From Celerinatantimonas yamalensis (GTDB lineage: Bacteria; Pseudomonadota; Gammaproteobacteria; Enterobacterales; Celerinatantimonadaceae), in NCBI RefSeq assembly GCF_046054155.1, contig NZ_JBEQCT010000008.1, forward strand, positions 1-64,000: a stretch of DNA of 64,000 bases, read 5' to 3'. The notes below the pieces were generated by a model that had not been told where the DNA came from, made no database searches, and saw nothing but the letters and a program-made list of their open reading frames with translations. Below, in pieces: positions 24,681 to 34,589 of this stretch. The position numbers and the translations under genes are program-made. Each line of letters begins with the position of its first letter. Position 1 is the stretch's first letter.

Positions 24681-25482
24681 ATTTTGGCTAATATTTGCCA
24701 CATTAATCATGTTGGCAGGTTGTTCATCGACTTCGGACCGCTATCGGATGAGTCATGATGCCTACCCATCTCATCCACCGAATATGGCAACGATTGAAAA
24801 CGCCCATCCACATGTTGAGCCCCTCAGCCGCGCGGGCAATCAAGATTATTCGGTCAATGGCCAACGTTATCGTGTGTGGCGCGGGATCAAGCACTATCAA
24901 CAAATTGGAATGGCATCATGGTACGGATTAAAATTCCATGGTCACCGCACCTCCAATGGCGAAATCTATGATATGTACAGTATGAGCGCCGCTAATAAAC
25001 ATCTGCCATTACCCAGTTATGTGCGAGTAACCAACCTTGCCAATCAAAAATCAGTTATAGTGCGCGTCAATGACCGGGGTCCATTTCATAGCAAACGGAT
25101 CATTGACTTATCCTATGCAGCCGCTTATAAACTGGGTATGTTAGCTTCTGGTACGACAAAAGTGGAAGTAACACTTATCGATCCAAGTGCACCAAAAAAA
25201 GTAGCAATTGCACCGATTGATAATAAAAATTCGTTATCAATCGTGCAAACAGATAACTTTTATGTACAATTACTTGCTTTTAAGGACACTGCTACGGCAA
25301 ATCAACAACAACGTCTGTTAAAACAAAAAGGTTACCCAACGGTTGTTGTTCAAGCTGATAATTGGCAAAAATTAAGGCTTGGCCCTTACTCGAGCCGAAA
25401 ACTCGCTGAGCAGGCCAAAACGACGATGCGTCAGGGCCAGTATAAGGATGCCTTTATCGTTACGATAGAGCATACAAATTGA
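24664..25482 (+). CDS. rlpA: Septal ring lytic transglycosylase / rare lipoprotein A
   Basis: About 272 residues. Signal peptide with lipobox MLAGC (Cys at about 19), a double-psi beta-barrel domain (about 80-165, with GMASWYGLKFHGHRTSNGE and VRVNDRGPF) and a C-terminal SPOR domain (about 195-272) that binds denuded glycan at the septum. ATG at 24664 lies within the 3' end of mltB. Acts in outer envelope cell separation; the catalytic DPBB His and Asp appear present. Confidence 0.93.
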   Translation: MLITSRFWLIFATLIMLAGCSSTSDRYRMSHDAYPSHPPNMATIENAHPHVEPLSRAGNQDYSVNGQRYRVWRGIKHYQQIGMASWYGLKFHGHRTSNGEIYDMYSMSAANKHLPLPSYVRVTNLANQKSVIVRVNDRGPFHSKRIIDLSYAAAYKLGMLASGTTKVEVTLIDPSAPKKVAIAPIDNKNSLSIVQTDNFYVQLLAFKDTATANQQQRLLKQKGYPTVVVQADNWQKLRLGPYSSRKLAEQAKTTMRQGQYKDAFIVTIEHTN

Positions 25483-25562
25483 TTAATCCGCATCACGTGG
25501 CTAGTGCTATTACGCCAATAACACTTTGCCAATTACTGTAACCTAATTGATTAATAAGCTAG

Positions 25563-26744
25563 ATGATGAAAAAGAGTTTAATCACAACAGTCAAAACAAC
25601 AGTCTTGGGATGTGCCTTGTCTATCGCTTCACAAAGCGTTTTTGCAACATCTTATATCGTTCCTAATCCTCCGGCGATTTCGGCAAAAGCTTATATTGTC
25701 ATGGATTATAATTCTGGAAAAATCTTAGCCGAACGTGATGCGGATGAACGCCGAGCGCCAGCAAGTTTGACCAAAATGCTAACGAGTTACATTATCGGTC
25801 AAGAGATCAAAAACGGCACCATCAAGCGCAGCGATGAAGTGACCATTGGTCGTGATGCTTGGTCTGTTAATTTTCCTGGATCATCTAAGATGTTCCTGAA
25901 AATTAATACGCAAGTAACCGTTGAGCAGCTTAACCGTGGGATCATTATTGACTCAGGTAATGATGCCTGTGTGGCAATGGCTGACTACATTGCTGGCAGT
26001 AGTGATGCATTTGCCCAATTGATGAACAACTGGGCACAAAAACTGGGGATGAAGCACAGTCACTTTATGAATCCAGATGGCTTGGATCAGCCTAATCACT
26101 ACGTGACCGCCCGTGATATGGCCACATTAGCCCGACGATTAATTGCTGACTTACCTCAAGAATATAAAATTTATTCTGAAAAATCATTCACTTATAATGG
26201 GATTACACAGTACAACCGTAATACCTTATTGTGGGATAAAAGTCTCAATGTCGACGGGATGAAAACAGGTCATACCGACAATGCCGGTTATAACCTTGTG
26301 ACCTCCGCCACAGATAACGGCATGCGTCTGATTACGGTGGTATTAGGCACACCGACTATATATGCCCGTGAAGCAGAAAGTAAAAAACTATTAGTCTGGG
26401 GCTTTCGCTTCTTTGATACCGTCAAACCATACAAAGCTGGCGATAGCTTCGTCAAAGCTCGGATTTGGGGCGGCAACATTAACAACATCTCATTAGGTGT
26501 GGATAAAGATGTTGCAGTCACCGTGCCACGTGGCCAATCGAAAAATCTCAAAGCCAGTTATGAACTTGATAAAACCTTAAAAGCGCCTATCGCCAAAGGG
26601 GATGTGGTCGGAACATTGCATTTCAAACTCGATGGCAAAGATGTTGCACAATATAAACTAGTTGCACTTCAGGACGTTAAAAAAGGCAGTATCTTTAAAC
26701 AACTGCTTGATTACATTCGTCAGCTGTTTGCTAGCTGGTTCTAA
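25563..26744 (+). CDS. dacA: D-alanyl-D-alanine carboxypeptidase PBP5
   Basis: A 393-residue periplasmic class C PBP that trims pentapeptides. Signal peptide (cleavage after SVFA, about 28), SLTK at 68-71, SGN in IIDSGNDAC (about 136), KTG in DGMKTGHTD (about 240), a PBP5_C beta domain (about 290-370) and a C-terminal amphipathic anchor (LLDYIRQLFASWF). Two adjacent ATGs (25563, 25566). A GC-rich terminator follows at 26796. Confidence 0.96.
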   Translation: MMKKSLITTVKTTVLGCALSIASQSVFATSYIVPNPPAISAKAYIVMDYNSGKILAERDADERRAPASLTKMLTSYIIGQEIKNGTIKRSDEVTIGRDAWSVNFPGSSKMFLKINTQVTVEQLNRGIIIDSGNDACVAMADYIAGSSDAFAQLMNNWAQKLGMKHSHFMNPDGLDQPNHYVTARDMATLARRLIADLPQEYKIYSEKSFTYNGITQYNRNTLLWDKSLNVDGMKTGHTDNAGYNLVTSATDNGMRLITVVLGTPTIYAREAESKKLLVWGFRFFDTVKPYKAGDSFVKARIWGGNINNISLGVDKDVAVTVPRGQSKNLKASYELDKTLKAPIAKGDVVGTLHFKLDGKDVAQYKLVALQDVKKGSIFKQLLDYIRQLFASWF

Positions 26745-26795
26745 TCATCCAAGACAAGACAAAATCGTTATTTCAGTTTAAAATAGCGCCTTAAT

Positions 26796-26818
26796 ACGCC
26801 GGCATACCGCCGGCGTTT
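26796..26818 (+). terminator. Terminator after dacA
   Basis: ACGCCGGC and GCCGGCGT pair perfectly around ATACC and are followed by a short TTT. Strong stem, short T run; placed between dacA and ybeD. Confidence 0.6.
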
Positions 26819-26840
26819 CACTCAATAATACAGTCGACCC

Positions 26841-27104
26841 ATGAATACCAAATTTGATGAATATCTTGAATTTCCATGCGCTTTTACCTTTAAAGTGATG
26901 GGCGTTGCCAACGATTCGTTGGAAGACGAAGTTCTGGAAGTCATTCAACGATTGGCACCCGGTGAATATTCCCCTTCAAGTCGTCTCAGTACGAAAGGTA
27001 ATTATCGCGCATTTACATTAAGCGTTCGAGTAACCAGCAATGAACATATTGAGCAACTCTATCAGGAGCTAGGTGCCATCGACGACGTGCGCCATGTTTT
27101 GTAA
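26841..27104 (+). CDS. ybeD: YbeD / DUF493 family protein
   Basis: An 87-residue ferredoxin-like (ACT-like) protein conserved between dacA and lipB; function not firmly known, possibly an allosteric regulator of lipoate synthesis. LEFPCAFTFKVMG and YRAFTLSVRVTS match the family, as does the length. Its stop overlaps the lipB start by one base (TAATG), implying coupling. Confidence 0.93.
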   Translation: MNTKFDEYLEFPCAFTFKVMGVANDSLEDEVLEVIQRLAPGEYSPSSRLSTKGNYRAFTLSVRVTSNEHIEQLYQELGAIDDVRHVL

Positions 27105-27760
27105 TGACCCGCAATAAATTAGCCATTGATATTATCCGTTGGGGATTAGTTGACTATCCGAGCATGTATCAGAAGATGCATGACTTTACTAATAATCGTG
27201 ATGATGATACCCCCGACCAAATATGGTTGGTTGAACACCCAGCCATATTTACGCAGGGACAAGCCGGAAAATCAGAGCATATTTTAAGCGCTGGAACAAT
27301 CCCAGTATTTCAAGCAGATCGAGGGGGGCAAGTCACCTTCCATGGCCCCGGACAAATGATAGCCTATTTGATGCTCGACTTAAGGCGACGCAAATTGGGC
27401 GTTCGTCAGTTGGTATCGATTATGGAACAAGCGGTAGTCGATACCCTCGCTTATTACCAGATCAGTGGCTATCCCAAAGCAGATGCGCCTGGTGTCTATG
27501 TGGATGGTAAAAAGATCGCGTCGTTAGGGCTTCGAGTGCGTCGTGGCTGTTCATTTCACGGCTTAGCACTGAACGTCAATATGGACCTGTCACCATTTCA
27601 CCAGATTAACCCTTGTGGCTACGCTGGCTTGGAGATGACCCAAACCAAAGATTTGGCTGGCCCACAACATGTGGACGAAGCTATCAATACATTTTTACCG
27701 GTGATAACCGGATTGCTCGGTGCCCCACTGAGTGAACAAGATTTAGGAGCCGCATCATGA
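27104..27760 (+). CDS. lipB: Octanoyl-ACP:protein octanoyltransferase LipB
   Basis: A 218-residue cysteine/lysine acyltransferase moving octanoate from ACP to lipoyl domains. Motifs: RGGQVTFHGPGQMIAYLMLD (about 66-85), catalytic Lys in DGKKIASLG and Cys in INPCGYAGLEMTQ (about 169). Overlaps lipA through ATGA, so octanoylation and sulphur insertion are co-expressed. Confidence 0.96.
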   Translation: MTRNKLAIDIIRWGLVDYPSMYQKMHDFTNNRDDDTPDQIWLVEHPAIFTQGQAGKSEHILSAGTIPVFQADRGGQVTFHGPGQMIAYLMLDLRRRKLGVRQLVSIMEQAVVDTLAYYQISGYPKADAPGVYVDGKKIASLGLRVRRGCSFHGLALNVNMDLSPFHQINPCGYAGLEMTQTKDLAGPQHVDEAINTFLPVITGLLGAPLSEQDLGAAS

Positions 27761-28722
27761 GCACGACGAAAAAACACTTAGAACCCGGTGTCAAACTACG
27801 TGACGCCGACAAAATGGCCTTTATTCCAGTCAAAATTCTTGCCACTGAGGATAAACCATTACGCAAACCCGATTGGATGCGAATTAAACTGCCATCAAGC
27901 TCTGCTCGAATCGACGAGATAAAAAACGCGATGCGCAAAAATAATCTGCATTCAGTGTGTGAAGAGGCTGCGTGCCCTAACTTGTCTGAATGTTTTAACC
28001 ACGGTACGGCCACCTTTATGATTTTGGGTGACATCTGTACTCGCCGTTGTCCATTTTGTGATGTCGGCCATGGTAAACCACTGGCCCCCGATGCCGATGA
28101 ACCTGCGAAATTAGCGCAAACTATCGCCGATATGAAATTACGCTATGTGGTTATTACCTCGGTAGATCGCGATGATTTACGTGATGGTGGGGCAAGTCAT
28201 TTTGCAGAAGTAACACGATCTATCCGCGAAAAAAGCCCACAGATCAGGATTGAGACCTTAGTCCCAGATTTTCGTGGTCGAATGGAAAAAGCACTCGAAG
28301 CCATCGATCAAAATCCACCAGATGTCTTCAACCACAACCTGGAAACAGCACCTCATTTGTACAAGATGGCTCGCCCAGGTGCTGATTACGATTGGTCACT
28401 CAAATTACTCGAAGAGTTTAAAAAACGTCATCCTGACATTCCCACCAAATCCGGATTGATGATGGGCCTTGGTGAAACCAATGATGATATTCTGCAAGTA
28501 ATGCGTGATCTGCGTGCCCATGGCGTCACCATGTTAACACTTGGTCAATACTTACAACCAAGTCGCCATCATCTTCCTGTTAAACGGTATGTCACACCTC
28601 AAGAATTTGAAGAGCTCAAAACACAAGCACTGGAGATGGGCTTTACCCATGCAGCTTGTGGTCCGCTGGTTCGATCATCTTACCATGCTGATCTTCAAGC
28701 TCAGGGTGTTGAAGTGAAATAA
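27757..28722 (+). CDS. lipA: Lipoyl synthase LipA
   Basis: A 321-residue radical-SAM enzyme. Auxiliary cluster cysteines C68, C73 and C79 (VCEEAACPNLSECF) and radical-SAM C94, C98 and C101 (CTRRCPFCDVGHG) are all present, as is the C-terminal RSSYHAD serine motif. It inserts two sulphurs into octanoyl groups of dehydrogenase E2 and GcvH. Followed by a terminator at 28732. Confidence 0.97.
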   Translation: MSTTKKHLEPGVKLRDADKMAFIPVKILATEDKPLRKPDWMRIKLPSSSARIDEIKNAMRKNNLHSVCEEAACPNLSECFNHGTATFMILGDICTRRCPFCDVGHGKPLAPDADEPAKLAQTIADMKLRYVVITSVDRDDLRDGGASHFAEVTRSIREKSPQIRIETLVPDFRGRMEKALEAIDQNPPDVFNHNLETAPHLYKMARPGADYDWSLKLLEEFKKRHPDIPTKSGLMMGLGETNDDILQVMRDLRAHGVTMLTLGQYLQPSRHHLPVKRYVTPQEFEELKTQALEMGFTHAACGPLVRSSYHADLQAQGVEVK

Positions 28723-28731
28723 TAGTCCAAT

Positions 28732-28755
28732 GGCCTCATTCTCAGAGGCCTTATT
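28732..28755 (+). terminator. Terminator after lipA
   Basis: GGCCTC / GAGGCC stem with a 7-nt loop and a TTATT tail, 9 nt past the lipA stop. Confidence 0.65.
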
Positions 28756-28880
28756 CATTCTATGAAAGGCTTAGCGGAGCATAAGTCTTTCATATGTCTT
28801 ACCGCACTTATTAATTATAAAAATAACTAAAGGATTATAGTGCGTGCGCACTCATTAAAAACAAGGAAAGAAATTCAATC

Positions 28881-30128
28881 ATGAAGCAAACACACTCTTT
28901 TTTAGCCGCGTTACTCAATACCAGTCTAGTTGTTCAAATTGCATTAGGGATTGTTGTCGGGGCCCTGCTCGGCAGTTATTTTCCTCTCGCCGCCAACAGC
29001 TTTTCGTTATTAGGCAGCCTTTTTGTGGGGGCATTGAAAGCTGTCGCACCCATACTGGTATTCGTTTTGGTGATGTCATCAATTGCCAATCACCGTCATG
29101 GCACCCAGACACAAATTAAGCCGATTCTAATTCTCTATATTTTGGGGACTTTTGCCGCAGCACTAACCGCTGTTGTATTTAGTTTTTTGTTCCCAACACA
29201 TTTGACTCTAAGCGCAAGCCAAGCCAACCTCAAACCACCTCAAGGCATTGGCGAAGTCTTACATACTTTATTGTTTAAATTGGTCGAAAACCCGATTACA
29301 GCGCTTTCTGATGCCAATTATATCGCAATTCTCGCATGGGCCATTGGTCTCGGGTTGGTTATTCGCCACGGTAAACAAACCACGCGAGATATGTTATCCG
29401 ACCTCTCAGATGGCGTCTCCTCCATGGTCAAATGGATTATTCGCTTAGCGCCACTGGGGGTATTGGGTCTAGTTGCCCATACCGTCTCAGCAACGGGCTT
29501 TCATTCATTGCTCGATTACAGCCAATTATTAGGGGTTTTACTCGGTGCCATGCTCACCATTGCACTGGTCGTCAATCCGCTCATCATCTTCACTAAATTG
29601 CGCAGTAATCCTTATCCATTGGTATTTCGTTGTCTACGCGAAAGTGGAATTACCGCATTTTTTACGCGTAGTTCAGCCGCTAACATTCCAGTTAATATGG
29701 AACTTTGCCGGCAACTGAATTTGGATGAAGATACCTATTCAGTCTCCATTCCGCTAGGCGCGACCATCAATATGGCCGGAGCCGCTATTACGATTACCAC
29801 CCTCTCGCTTGCCGCAGTGCACACACTTGGGATCCCCGTTGATTTTGCCACAGCGTTGTTACTTAGCATTGTAGCCACAGTCTCCGCGTGCGGGGCTTCA
29901 GGCGTTGCCGGTGGGTCGCTGTTGTTGATTCCTTTAGCGTGTAGCTTATTTGGTATATCTAACGATGTAGCCATGCAAGTTGTGTCAGTTGGCTTTATTA
30001 TCGGGGTGATTCAAGACTCAGCTGAAACAGCGCTTAACAGTTCGACTGATGCGCTCTTTACCGCGGCCTGCTGCTTAGATAGTCGCCAGTCAGTGCGAGA
30101 GCAGCTTAAAGCTAGTTCAAACGCATAA
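28881..30128 (+). CDS. sstT: Na+/serine-threonine symporter SstT
   Basis: A 415-residue DAACS-family transporter with about nine membrane helices. TRSSAANIPVNMELCRQL (about 258-275) and the SIPLGATINMAGAAITI segment form the substrate/Na+ core, and the C-terminal VIQDSAETALNSSTDALF is typical of SstT. Takes up serine and threonine with Na+, fitting the sodium economy of this organism. AAGGAAAG precedes the ATG. It stands alone between two terminators. Confidence 0.94.
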   Translation: MKQTHSFLAALLNTSLVVQIALGIVVGALLGSYFPLAANSFSLLGSLFVGALKAVAPILVFVLVMSSIANHRHGTQTQIKPILILYILGTFAAALTAVVFSFLFPTHLTLSASQANLKPPQGIGEVLHTLLFKLVENPITALSDANYIAILAWAIGLGLVIRHGKQTTRDMLSDLSDGVSSMVKWIIRLAPLGVLGLVAHTVSATGFHSLLDYSQLLGVLLGAMLTIALVVNPLIIFTKLRSNPYPLVFRCLRESGITAFFTRSSAANIPVNMELCRQLNLDEDTYSVSIPLGATINMAGAAITITTLSLAAVHTLGIPVDFATALLLSIVATVSACGASGVAGGSLLLIPLACSLFGISNDVAMQVVSVGFIIGVIQDSAETALNSSTDALFTAACCLDSRQSVREQLKASSNA

Positions 30129-30138
30129 AACACTCATT

Positions 30139-30170
30139 AAAAAAGCCATGGGAGATACCATGGCTTTTTT
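30139..30170. terminator. Bidirectional terminator between sstT and proA
   Basis: A 13-bp perfect stem AAAAAAGCCATGG / CCATGGCTTTTTT with loop GAGATA serves both converging transcripts, with T runs on either strand. Confidence 0.92.
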
Positions 30171-30195
30171 GTCAAACAAATGAAATCGGCCAAAC

Positions 30196-31449
30196 TTACT
30201 GACGGATTAAATAATCACCGACACCGATCCACTTATAGCTCGTTAGCGCATCTAATCCCATCGGTCCTCGGGCATGTAGTTTCTGCGTTGACACGGCAAC
30301 TTCTGCTCCTAAGCCAAACTGACCACCATCGGTAAAACGGGTGGATGCATTCACATAAACAGCCGCAGAATCGACTTCATTCACAAATTTTTCAGCATGC
30401 GCAAGACTTTCAGTTAAAATGGCATCTGAGTGGCTCGCATTATGTGCCCGCATATGTGCGAGGGCCTCATTAATATCATCGACAACTTTCACCGAAAGCG
30501 TCAATCCTAACCATTCGGTATCAAAATCTCCCGCTTGAGCGCGCTGGATATCATCGCTTTCAGGCAGACAGTCATAGGCTCTTGCTTCGGCGACCAATTT
30601 GACCTGATGCATTCGTAACACCGGCACTAGCTGCGGTAGAAAACTTGTGGCAATAGAAGCATCCACTAACAACGTGTCCAATGAGTTACAAGTCGATGGG
30701 CGAGATACTTTGGCATTGACGATCACGTCAAGTGCACGCGATAAATTGGCTGATTCATGGACATACATATGACTAATACCAAACCCACCAATAATAACCG
30801 GAATCGAGCTATGCTCTCGACACATCCGATGCAGGCTTTCACCACCTCGAGGAATAATCATATCGACATACTGCTCCAAGCGCAGTAGCTCGTTGACCCG
30901 AGCACGATCAGGGTCCTCAATATATTGAATTGCCGCTGGGGGAATCTGTGCTTTTTTCAAGGCACGCTGGATCACCTCAACTAATACCAAATTAGTGTGC
31001 AGGGTCTCTTTACCCCCGCGTAAAATCACAGCATTACCCGTTTTTAAGCAAAGACTCGCGATATCAATGGTCACATTGGGACGCGCTTCGTAGATCACAC
31101 CGACAACACCAAGGGGCACTCGCCGACGACTTAAACGCATACCATTATCTAGCAGTCGACTTTCTAGTTCACTACCGACCGGATCATCAAGCTTAATCAC
31201 GTGACGCACATCAGCGGAGATGGCCTGAATACGTGCCTCATTCAAGGTTAATCGGTCCAACATCGCTTCGCTCACGCCCTGCTCTCGAGCTTGAGCTAAA
31301 TCCTGCTGGTTGGCTTGTAAAATCGGCGTGATAGCAGCATCTAGCTCATCAGCAAGTAATGCAAGTGCTTTATTTTTAACTTGGCTTCCCAATTTCATCA
31401 GCTCTACTGAAGCCTGTTTCGCCTGTCGTCCTAGCTGTTCTACATTCAT
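30196..31449 (-). CDS. proA: Gamma-glutamyl phosphate reductase ProA
   Basis: About 417 residues; NADPH reduction of glutamyl-5-phosphate in proline synthesis. Start at ATG 31449 (MNVEQLGRQAK), eight bases after GGAG and overlapping the proB stop as ATGA; an ATG at 31455 is too close to GGAG. The aldehyde-dehydrogenase nucleotide fold shows GVIYEARPNVT (about 105), and the catalytic Cys is in SRPSTCNSLDTLLVD. Proline is a compatible solute, relevant in saline habitats. Confidence 0.96.
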   Translation of the reverse strand: MNVEQLGRQAKQASVELMKLGSQVKNKALALLADELDAAITPILQANQQDLAQAREQGVSEAMLDRLTLNEARIQAISADVRHVIKLDDPVGSELESRLLDNGMRLSRRRVPLGVVGVIYEARPNVTIDIASLCLKTGNAVILRGGKETLHTNLVLVEVIQRALKKAQIPPAAIQYIEDPDRARVNELLRLEQYVDMIIPRGGESLHRMCREHSSIPVIIGGFGISHMYVHESANLSRALDVIVNAKVSRPSTCNSLDTLLVDASIATSFLPQLVPVLRMHQVKLVAEARAYDCLPESDDIQRAQAGDFDTEWLGLTLSVKVVDDINEALAHMRAHNASHSDAILTESLAHAEKFVNEVDSAAVYVNASTRFTDGGQFGLGAEVAVSTQKLHARGPMGLDALTSYKWIGVGDYLIRQ

Positions 31450-32579
31450 TTCCATATATCTCCATCAGTCGCCAATTGCGTCACCACAAGATCATCGCGA
31501 TGTACAGCTACAGGACCATAAGCATAACCTAAAAGGTTTTGGATCTGTTCTGAATGATGCCCTTGAATACTGCGTAAATCATCGGCTTTATAACGGCTTA
31601 TCCCTCGGGCGATTAGATCACCATCTGGATTATAGAGATTGACCACCGAACCGCGAGAAAATTGTCCGCTTACGCTAACAATCCCCTTGGGGAGTAAACT
31701 TGAGCCTCTCTCAATGACAGCAGAACAAGCACCTTGATCAAGTTGCAAGTCGCCTTGCGGAGGAGGTCCGACTAAGATCCACTGTTTACGATGCTCTAAT
31801 GGCGTAATTAATCCGGGGAAACGGGTTCCCACTACTTCCCCTTTCACTACTCGCTCAATCACCTGCTCAGCACGTCCAGCCGCAATAGTTACTGCAATCC
31901 CTGCACGGCGCGCAAGATCTGCCGATTGCAGTTTAGTATACATGCCACCCGTGCCTAAGCCACTGACACTGCCACCGGCTAATCGACGCAACGTATCATC
32001 AATCACTTTGACTTCACGAATCAATTGAGCATCCGGATAACGCCGCGGATCAGCGGTAAATAGGCCCGGCTGATCAGTTAATAGTAGCAATTGGTCAGCA
32101 TCAACCAACATGGCCACTCGAGCCGACAAATTGTCGTTATCGCCCACTTTAATTTCACTGGTGGCAACAGCATCATTTTCATTGATAATTGGAATGATGC
32201 CATAATCGAGCACGGCATGTAGCGCATCACGAGCATTCAGATAACGTTCCCGATCTTCTAAATCAGCGCGAGTTAGCAATAACTGTCCAACATGCAGATC
32301 ATACAAAGCAAATAAACTCTCCCATACTCGGATCAATTGGCTTTGCCCTACAGCGGCTAACATCTGTTTTTGGCTAATCGTCAGCGGCTTTCCTTGCATC
32401 TGTAAATGTTCACGGCCAGCGGCAATAGCACCCGAGGAGACTAAAACAATGCGATACCCTTCTTTACGAAGTCTTGCACATTGACGCACTAGTTCGATCA
32501 TATGAGCGCGATCTAAACGCGTTTTTCCCCCGGTTAAGACACTTGTTCCTAACTTGACGACAATAGTCTGCTTATGCAT
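31446..32579 (-). CDS. proB: Glutamate 5-kinase ProB
   Basis: A 377-residue protein: amino-acid-kinase domain (about 1-255; VVKLGTSVLTGG, VSSGAIAAGREHL, INENDAVATSEIKVGDNDNLSA) and a C-terminal PUA domain (about 275-355). First step of proline synthesis, feedback-inhibited by proline in the family. About ten residues longer than E. coli ProB, at the C-terminus. Coupled to proA; upstream 200 bp carries its promoter and the crl terminator. Confidence 0.96.
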   Translation of the reverse strand: MHKQTIVVKLGTSVLTGGKTRLDRAHMIELVRQCARLRKEGYRIVLVSSGAIAAGREHLQMQGKPLTISQKQMLAAVGQSQLIRVWESLFALYDLHVGQLLLTRADLEDRERYLNARDALHAVLDYGIIPIINENDAVATSEIKVGDNDNLSARVAMLVDADQLLLLTDQPGLFTADPRRYPDAQLIREVKVIDDTLRRLAGGSVSGLGTGGMYTKLQSADLARRAGIAVTIAAGRAEQVIERVVKGEVVGTRFPGLITPLEHRKQWILVGPPPQGDLQLDQGACSAVIERGSSLLPKGIVSVSGQFSRGSVVNLYNPDGDLIARGISRYKADDLRSIQGHHSEQIQNLLGYAYGPVAVHRDDLVVTQLATDGDIWK

Positions 32580-32706
32580 GTTTATTTATGAGAGTTAAAG
32601 GTACAGAAGACTAGTTTAACGGATTTACAGTTGATAGTTATAGCCCTTTTTAAAGAGGACTCACTCTGGAAATATAGCTGCAAGGTGGATGGGAACACAA
32701 AATGTA

Positions 32707-32752
32707 AAATAAACGCATAGATGATCTGTATAAACGCCCACATCATCTATGC
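32707..32752 (-). terminator. Terminator after crl
   Basis: GCATAGATGAT / ATCATCTATGC, an 11-bp perfect stem with a 16-nt loop, followed on the minus strand by TTTATTTT. It lies just past the crl stop. Confidence 0.72.
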
Positions 32753-32779
32753 CGATGGTTCTGATATAGGAAAGAACGC

Positions 32780-33181
32780 TTACGCAGCGAGCACTTCACT
32801 AGGGGCTAAATCAGGTGAAGGCCTTATAGAAATATTGAGTTGCCCTAACTCTTCGATTAATTTGCCATAAAAATCGGTCAGCGTTTGCTGAACAGATTGC
32901 TGAAACCGCTCGGGAATAACATGCTCAAGCCATTGCCCTTGTTGGTCATAAAAACCAAAGTCATAGTTATATTCAAAGCTCAATTGCGAGGCGTCCACCA
33001 CGATTAATTTCATCCACCAGCCGTAAAATTCACGCTGCTCGGGCTCAAGCTGAACATCAGCGCATTCACTGAGACAGTCAAAAAAATAGCATGTTGGATT
33101 ACTTTGTGGCTTCCTTAAATAAGGCCCTATTGCATTAAAGCGATTGAGCAATCGTCCATGAGAGGGGTGATTTTCTGCCAT
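32780..33181 (-). CDS. crl: Sigma-S-binding regulator Crl
   Basis: A 133-residue Crl protein, which strengthens RpoS association with core RNA polymerase. SHGRLLNRFNAIGPYLR and CYFFDCLSECADV at the N-terminus and EFYGWWMKL in the middle are family signatures. RBS AAGGAAGGA precedes the ATG. Restricted to a few gammaproteobacterial families including Vibrionaceae, so it supports the taxonomic placement. It is upstream-linked to frsA, 38 nt apart. Confidence 0.93.
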   Translation of the reverse strand: MAENHPSHGRLLNRFNAIGPYLRKPQSNPTCYFFDCLSECADVQLEPEQREFYGWWMKLIVVDASQLSFEYNYDFGFYDQQGQWLEHVIPERFQQSVQQTLTDFYGKLIEELGQLNISIRPSPDLAPSEVLAA

Positions 33182-33219
33182 AAATCCTTCCTTTGATAGA
33201 TTGATCCAGTCGTAGCTAT

Positions 33220-34440
33220 TTATTCATAACTCAATTGTTTTTGCAACCAGCAACCGCATTTTTCCATCACCTTCATGAGCTGATCACTCAAATCAGCCCC
33301 TTTTAGCTCAATACATTGACCATTATCTGCAACTTGCACCAGTCGTTTTATTTCATCAATATCTGCAAATAGACTCTGTTTATGGCTGATACTCAATAAG
33401 TCTCCCGGCCAACTACCACGGCGTAGTAACCCCTGAGTCTTAATGGAAAAAGGTTTCAATTGGTCACTGATATCATCCCAATGCACACTATTACTTCTTA
33501 AAAAACAAGCCAGCCCATCTCGGATCATCTGTGGCACTTGATGCTGCAGTGTGTGATCGACAAAAAAACGATCAATAACAGGCTCTAAACAGATCATCGT
33601 TCGCACTGATTGGGGATTAAGCTGAGCTAATTTCACCACCGTCGGCACACTGAAGCGATAGCCCAGCAAGGCAATTTTGTGTGTATTAATAGATGGATGC
33701 TGCTGCGCCGCTTCCAATAGTTGCTGATAAAGTGCGTGATCGTGTTGTTGCCATTTAAATGCCGATACTCCCCGCCCCCCCGCAAAGCTAATCGTTAATA
33801 ACGCGATACCGGCGGGCGCTAAATAGCGTTCATATAAAGGCCACCAATCACATCCAAGTTGTGACCAGTCAGAGCATGCCACGACTAATGGCACCACCTC
33901 ATTATCACGAGGAATATGCAGCCAACCTTGTGCGGTTTTACCTTCAATGGTAACGCTCAAGCATTCGAATTTGGCAATACTGGGCGAGCAGGCCATCGCT
34001 TGACGATAATAATGGTCATATAATGTATGAGCCTGCGCGACTAATGGGTCTGTTAAAAAATGAGGATACGCCGCCACATTTGCAGCCATAGCAGCAATCA
34101 ACGGTCGGTCAAAACTAGCCTGCTGAACGGCATAACGCAACCACTCATAGCTCCAACACCCTAGCCGGTAACCTTGCACAGTGTCCAGTAGTTTACTTGT
34201 ACGTGGTGCGTCGCTAATTGCTATTTTAGCGAGTATGTCGCTCGCATCTATCGGGTGGATCCCAAGGGCCGCCCACCAACTCCGTGAAATCAGTCGATAC
34301 CACTGCTGATACTGCTTGCCTTGATGCACTAACCCATTTTGTTGCCATGGGGCGTTTTGGGCCGCTGCCGAGTTCGCTGATAAAGACGTTTCGGTCACTG
34401 CTGGCTGACGGGTAAATAATTGCTCAGAGCGAGTTGCCAC
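33220..34440 (-). CDS. frsA: Esterase FrsA
   Basis: About 406 residues in an alpha/beta-hydrolase fold (YafA/FrsA, DUF1100). The start is set at GTG 34440, six bases after AAGGAG; an ATG at 34467 precedes that RBS and is unlikely. Matches to FrsA: IAISDAPRTSKLLDTVQGYR (about 75-95), the PLYERYLAPAGIALLTI strand and LLGYRFSVPTVVKLA near the nucleophile position. Note FRF/YRFS replaces a classical GxSxG, as in FrsA generally. Role in fermentation versus respiration balance has been proposed in E. coli and Vibrio. Pairs with crl and gpt as in Vibrio. Confidence 0.9.
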   Translation of the reverse strand: MATRSEQLFTRQPAVTETSLSANSAAAQNAPWQQNGLVHQGKQYQQWYRLISRSWWAALGIHPIDASDILAKIAISDAPRTSKLLDTVQGYRLGCWSYEWLRYAVQQASFDRPLIAAMAANVAAYPHFLTDPLVAQAHTLYDHYYRQAMACSPSIAKFECLSVTIEGKTAQGWLHIPRDNEVVPLVVACSDWSQLGCDWWPLYERYLAPAGIALLTISFAGGRGVSAFKWQQHDHALYQQLLEAAQQHPSINTHKIALLGYRFSVPTVVKLAQLNPQSVRTMICLEPVIDRFFVDHTLQHQVPQMIRDGLACFLRSNSVHWDDISDQLKPFSIKTQGLLRRGSWPGDLLSISHKQSLFADIDEIKRLVQVADNGQCIELKGADLSDQLMKVMEKCGCWLQKQLSYE

Positions 34441-34525
34441 AAAAAACTCCTTGATTGAAACAATCAATCTAAATTTATCGGGTAAAAACGGTTTCCCGCC
34501 TAGAGCCTAGCATACCCACCTAAAA

Positions 34526-34557
34526 GCAAAAAGCCATGACTGGGCAGCCATGGCTTT
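34526..34557 (-). terminator. Terminator after gpt
   Basis: On the minus strand AAAGCCATG / CATGGCTTT closes a 10-nt loop and runs into TTTTTGCTTTT. It separates gpt from frsA. Confidence 0.8.
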
Positions 34558-34589
34558 GTTAGCGAACAATTTAATCAGCTCAGTTGTGA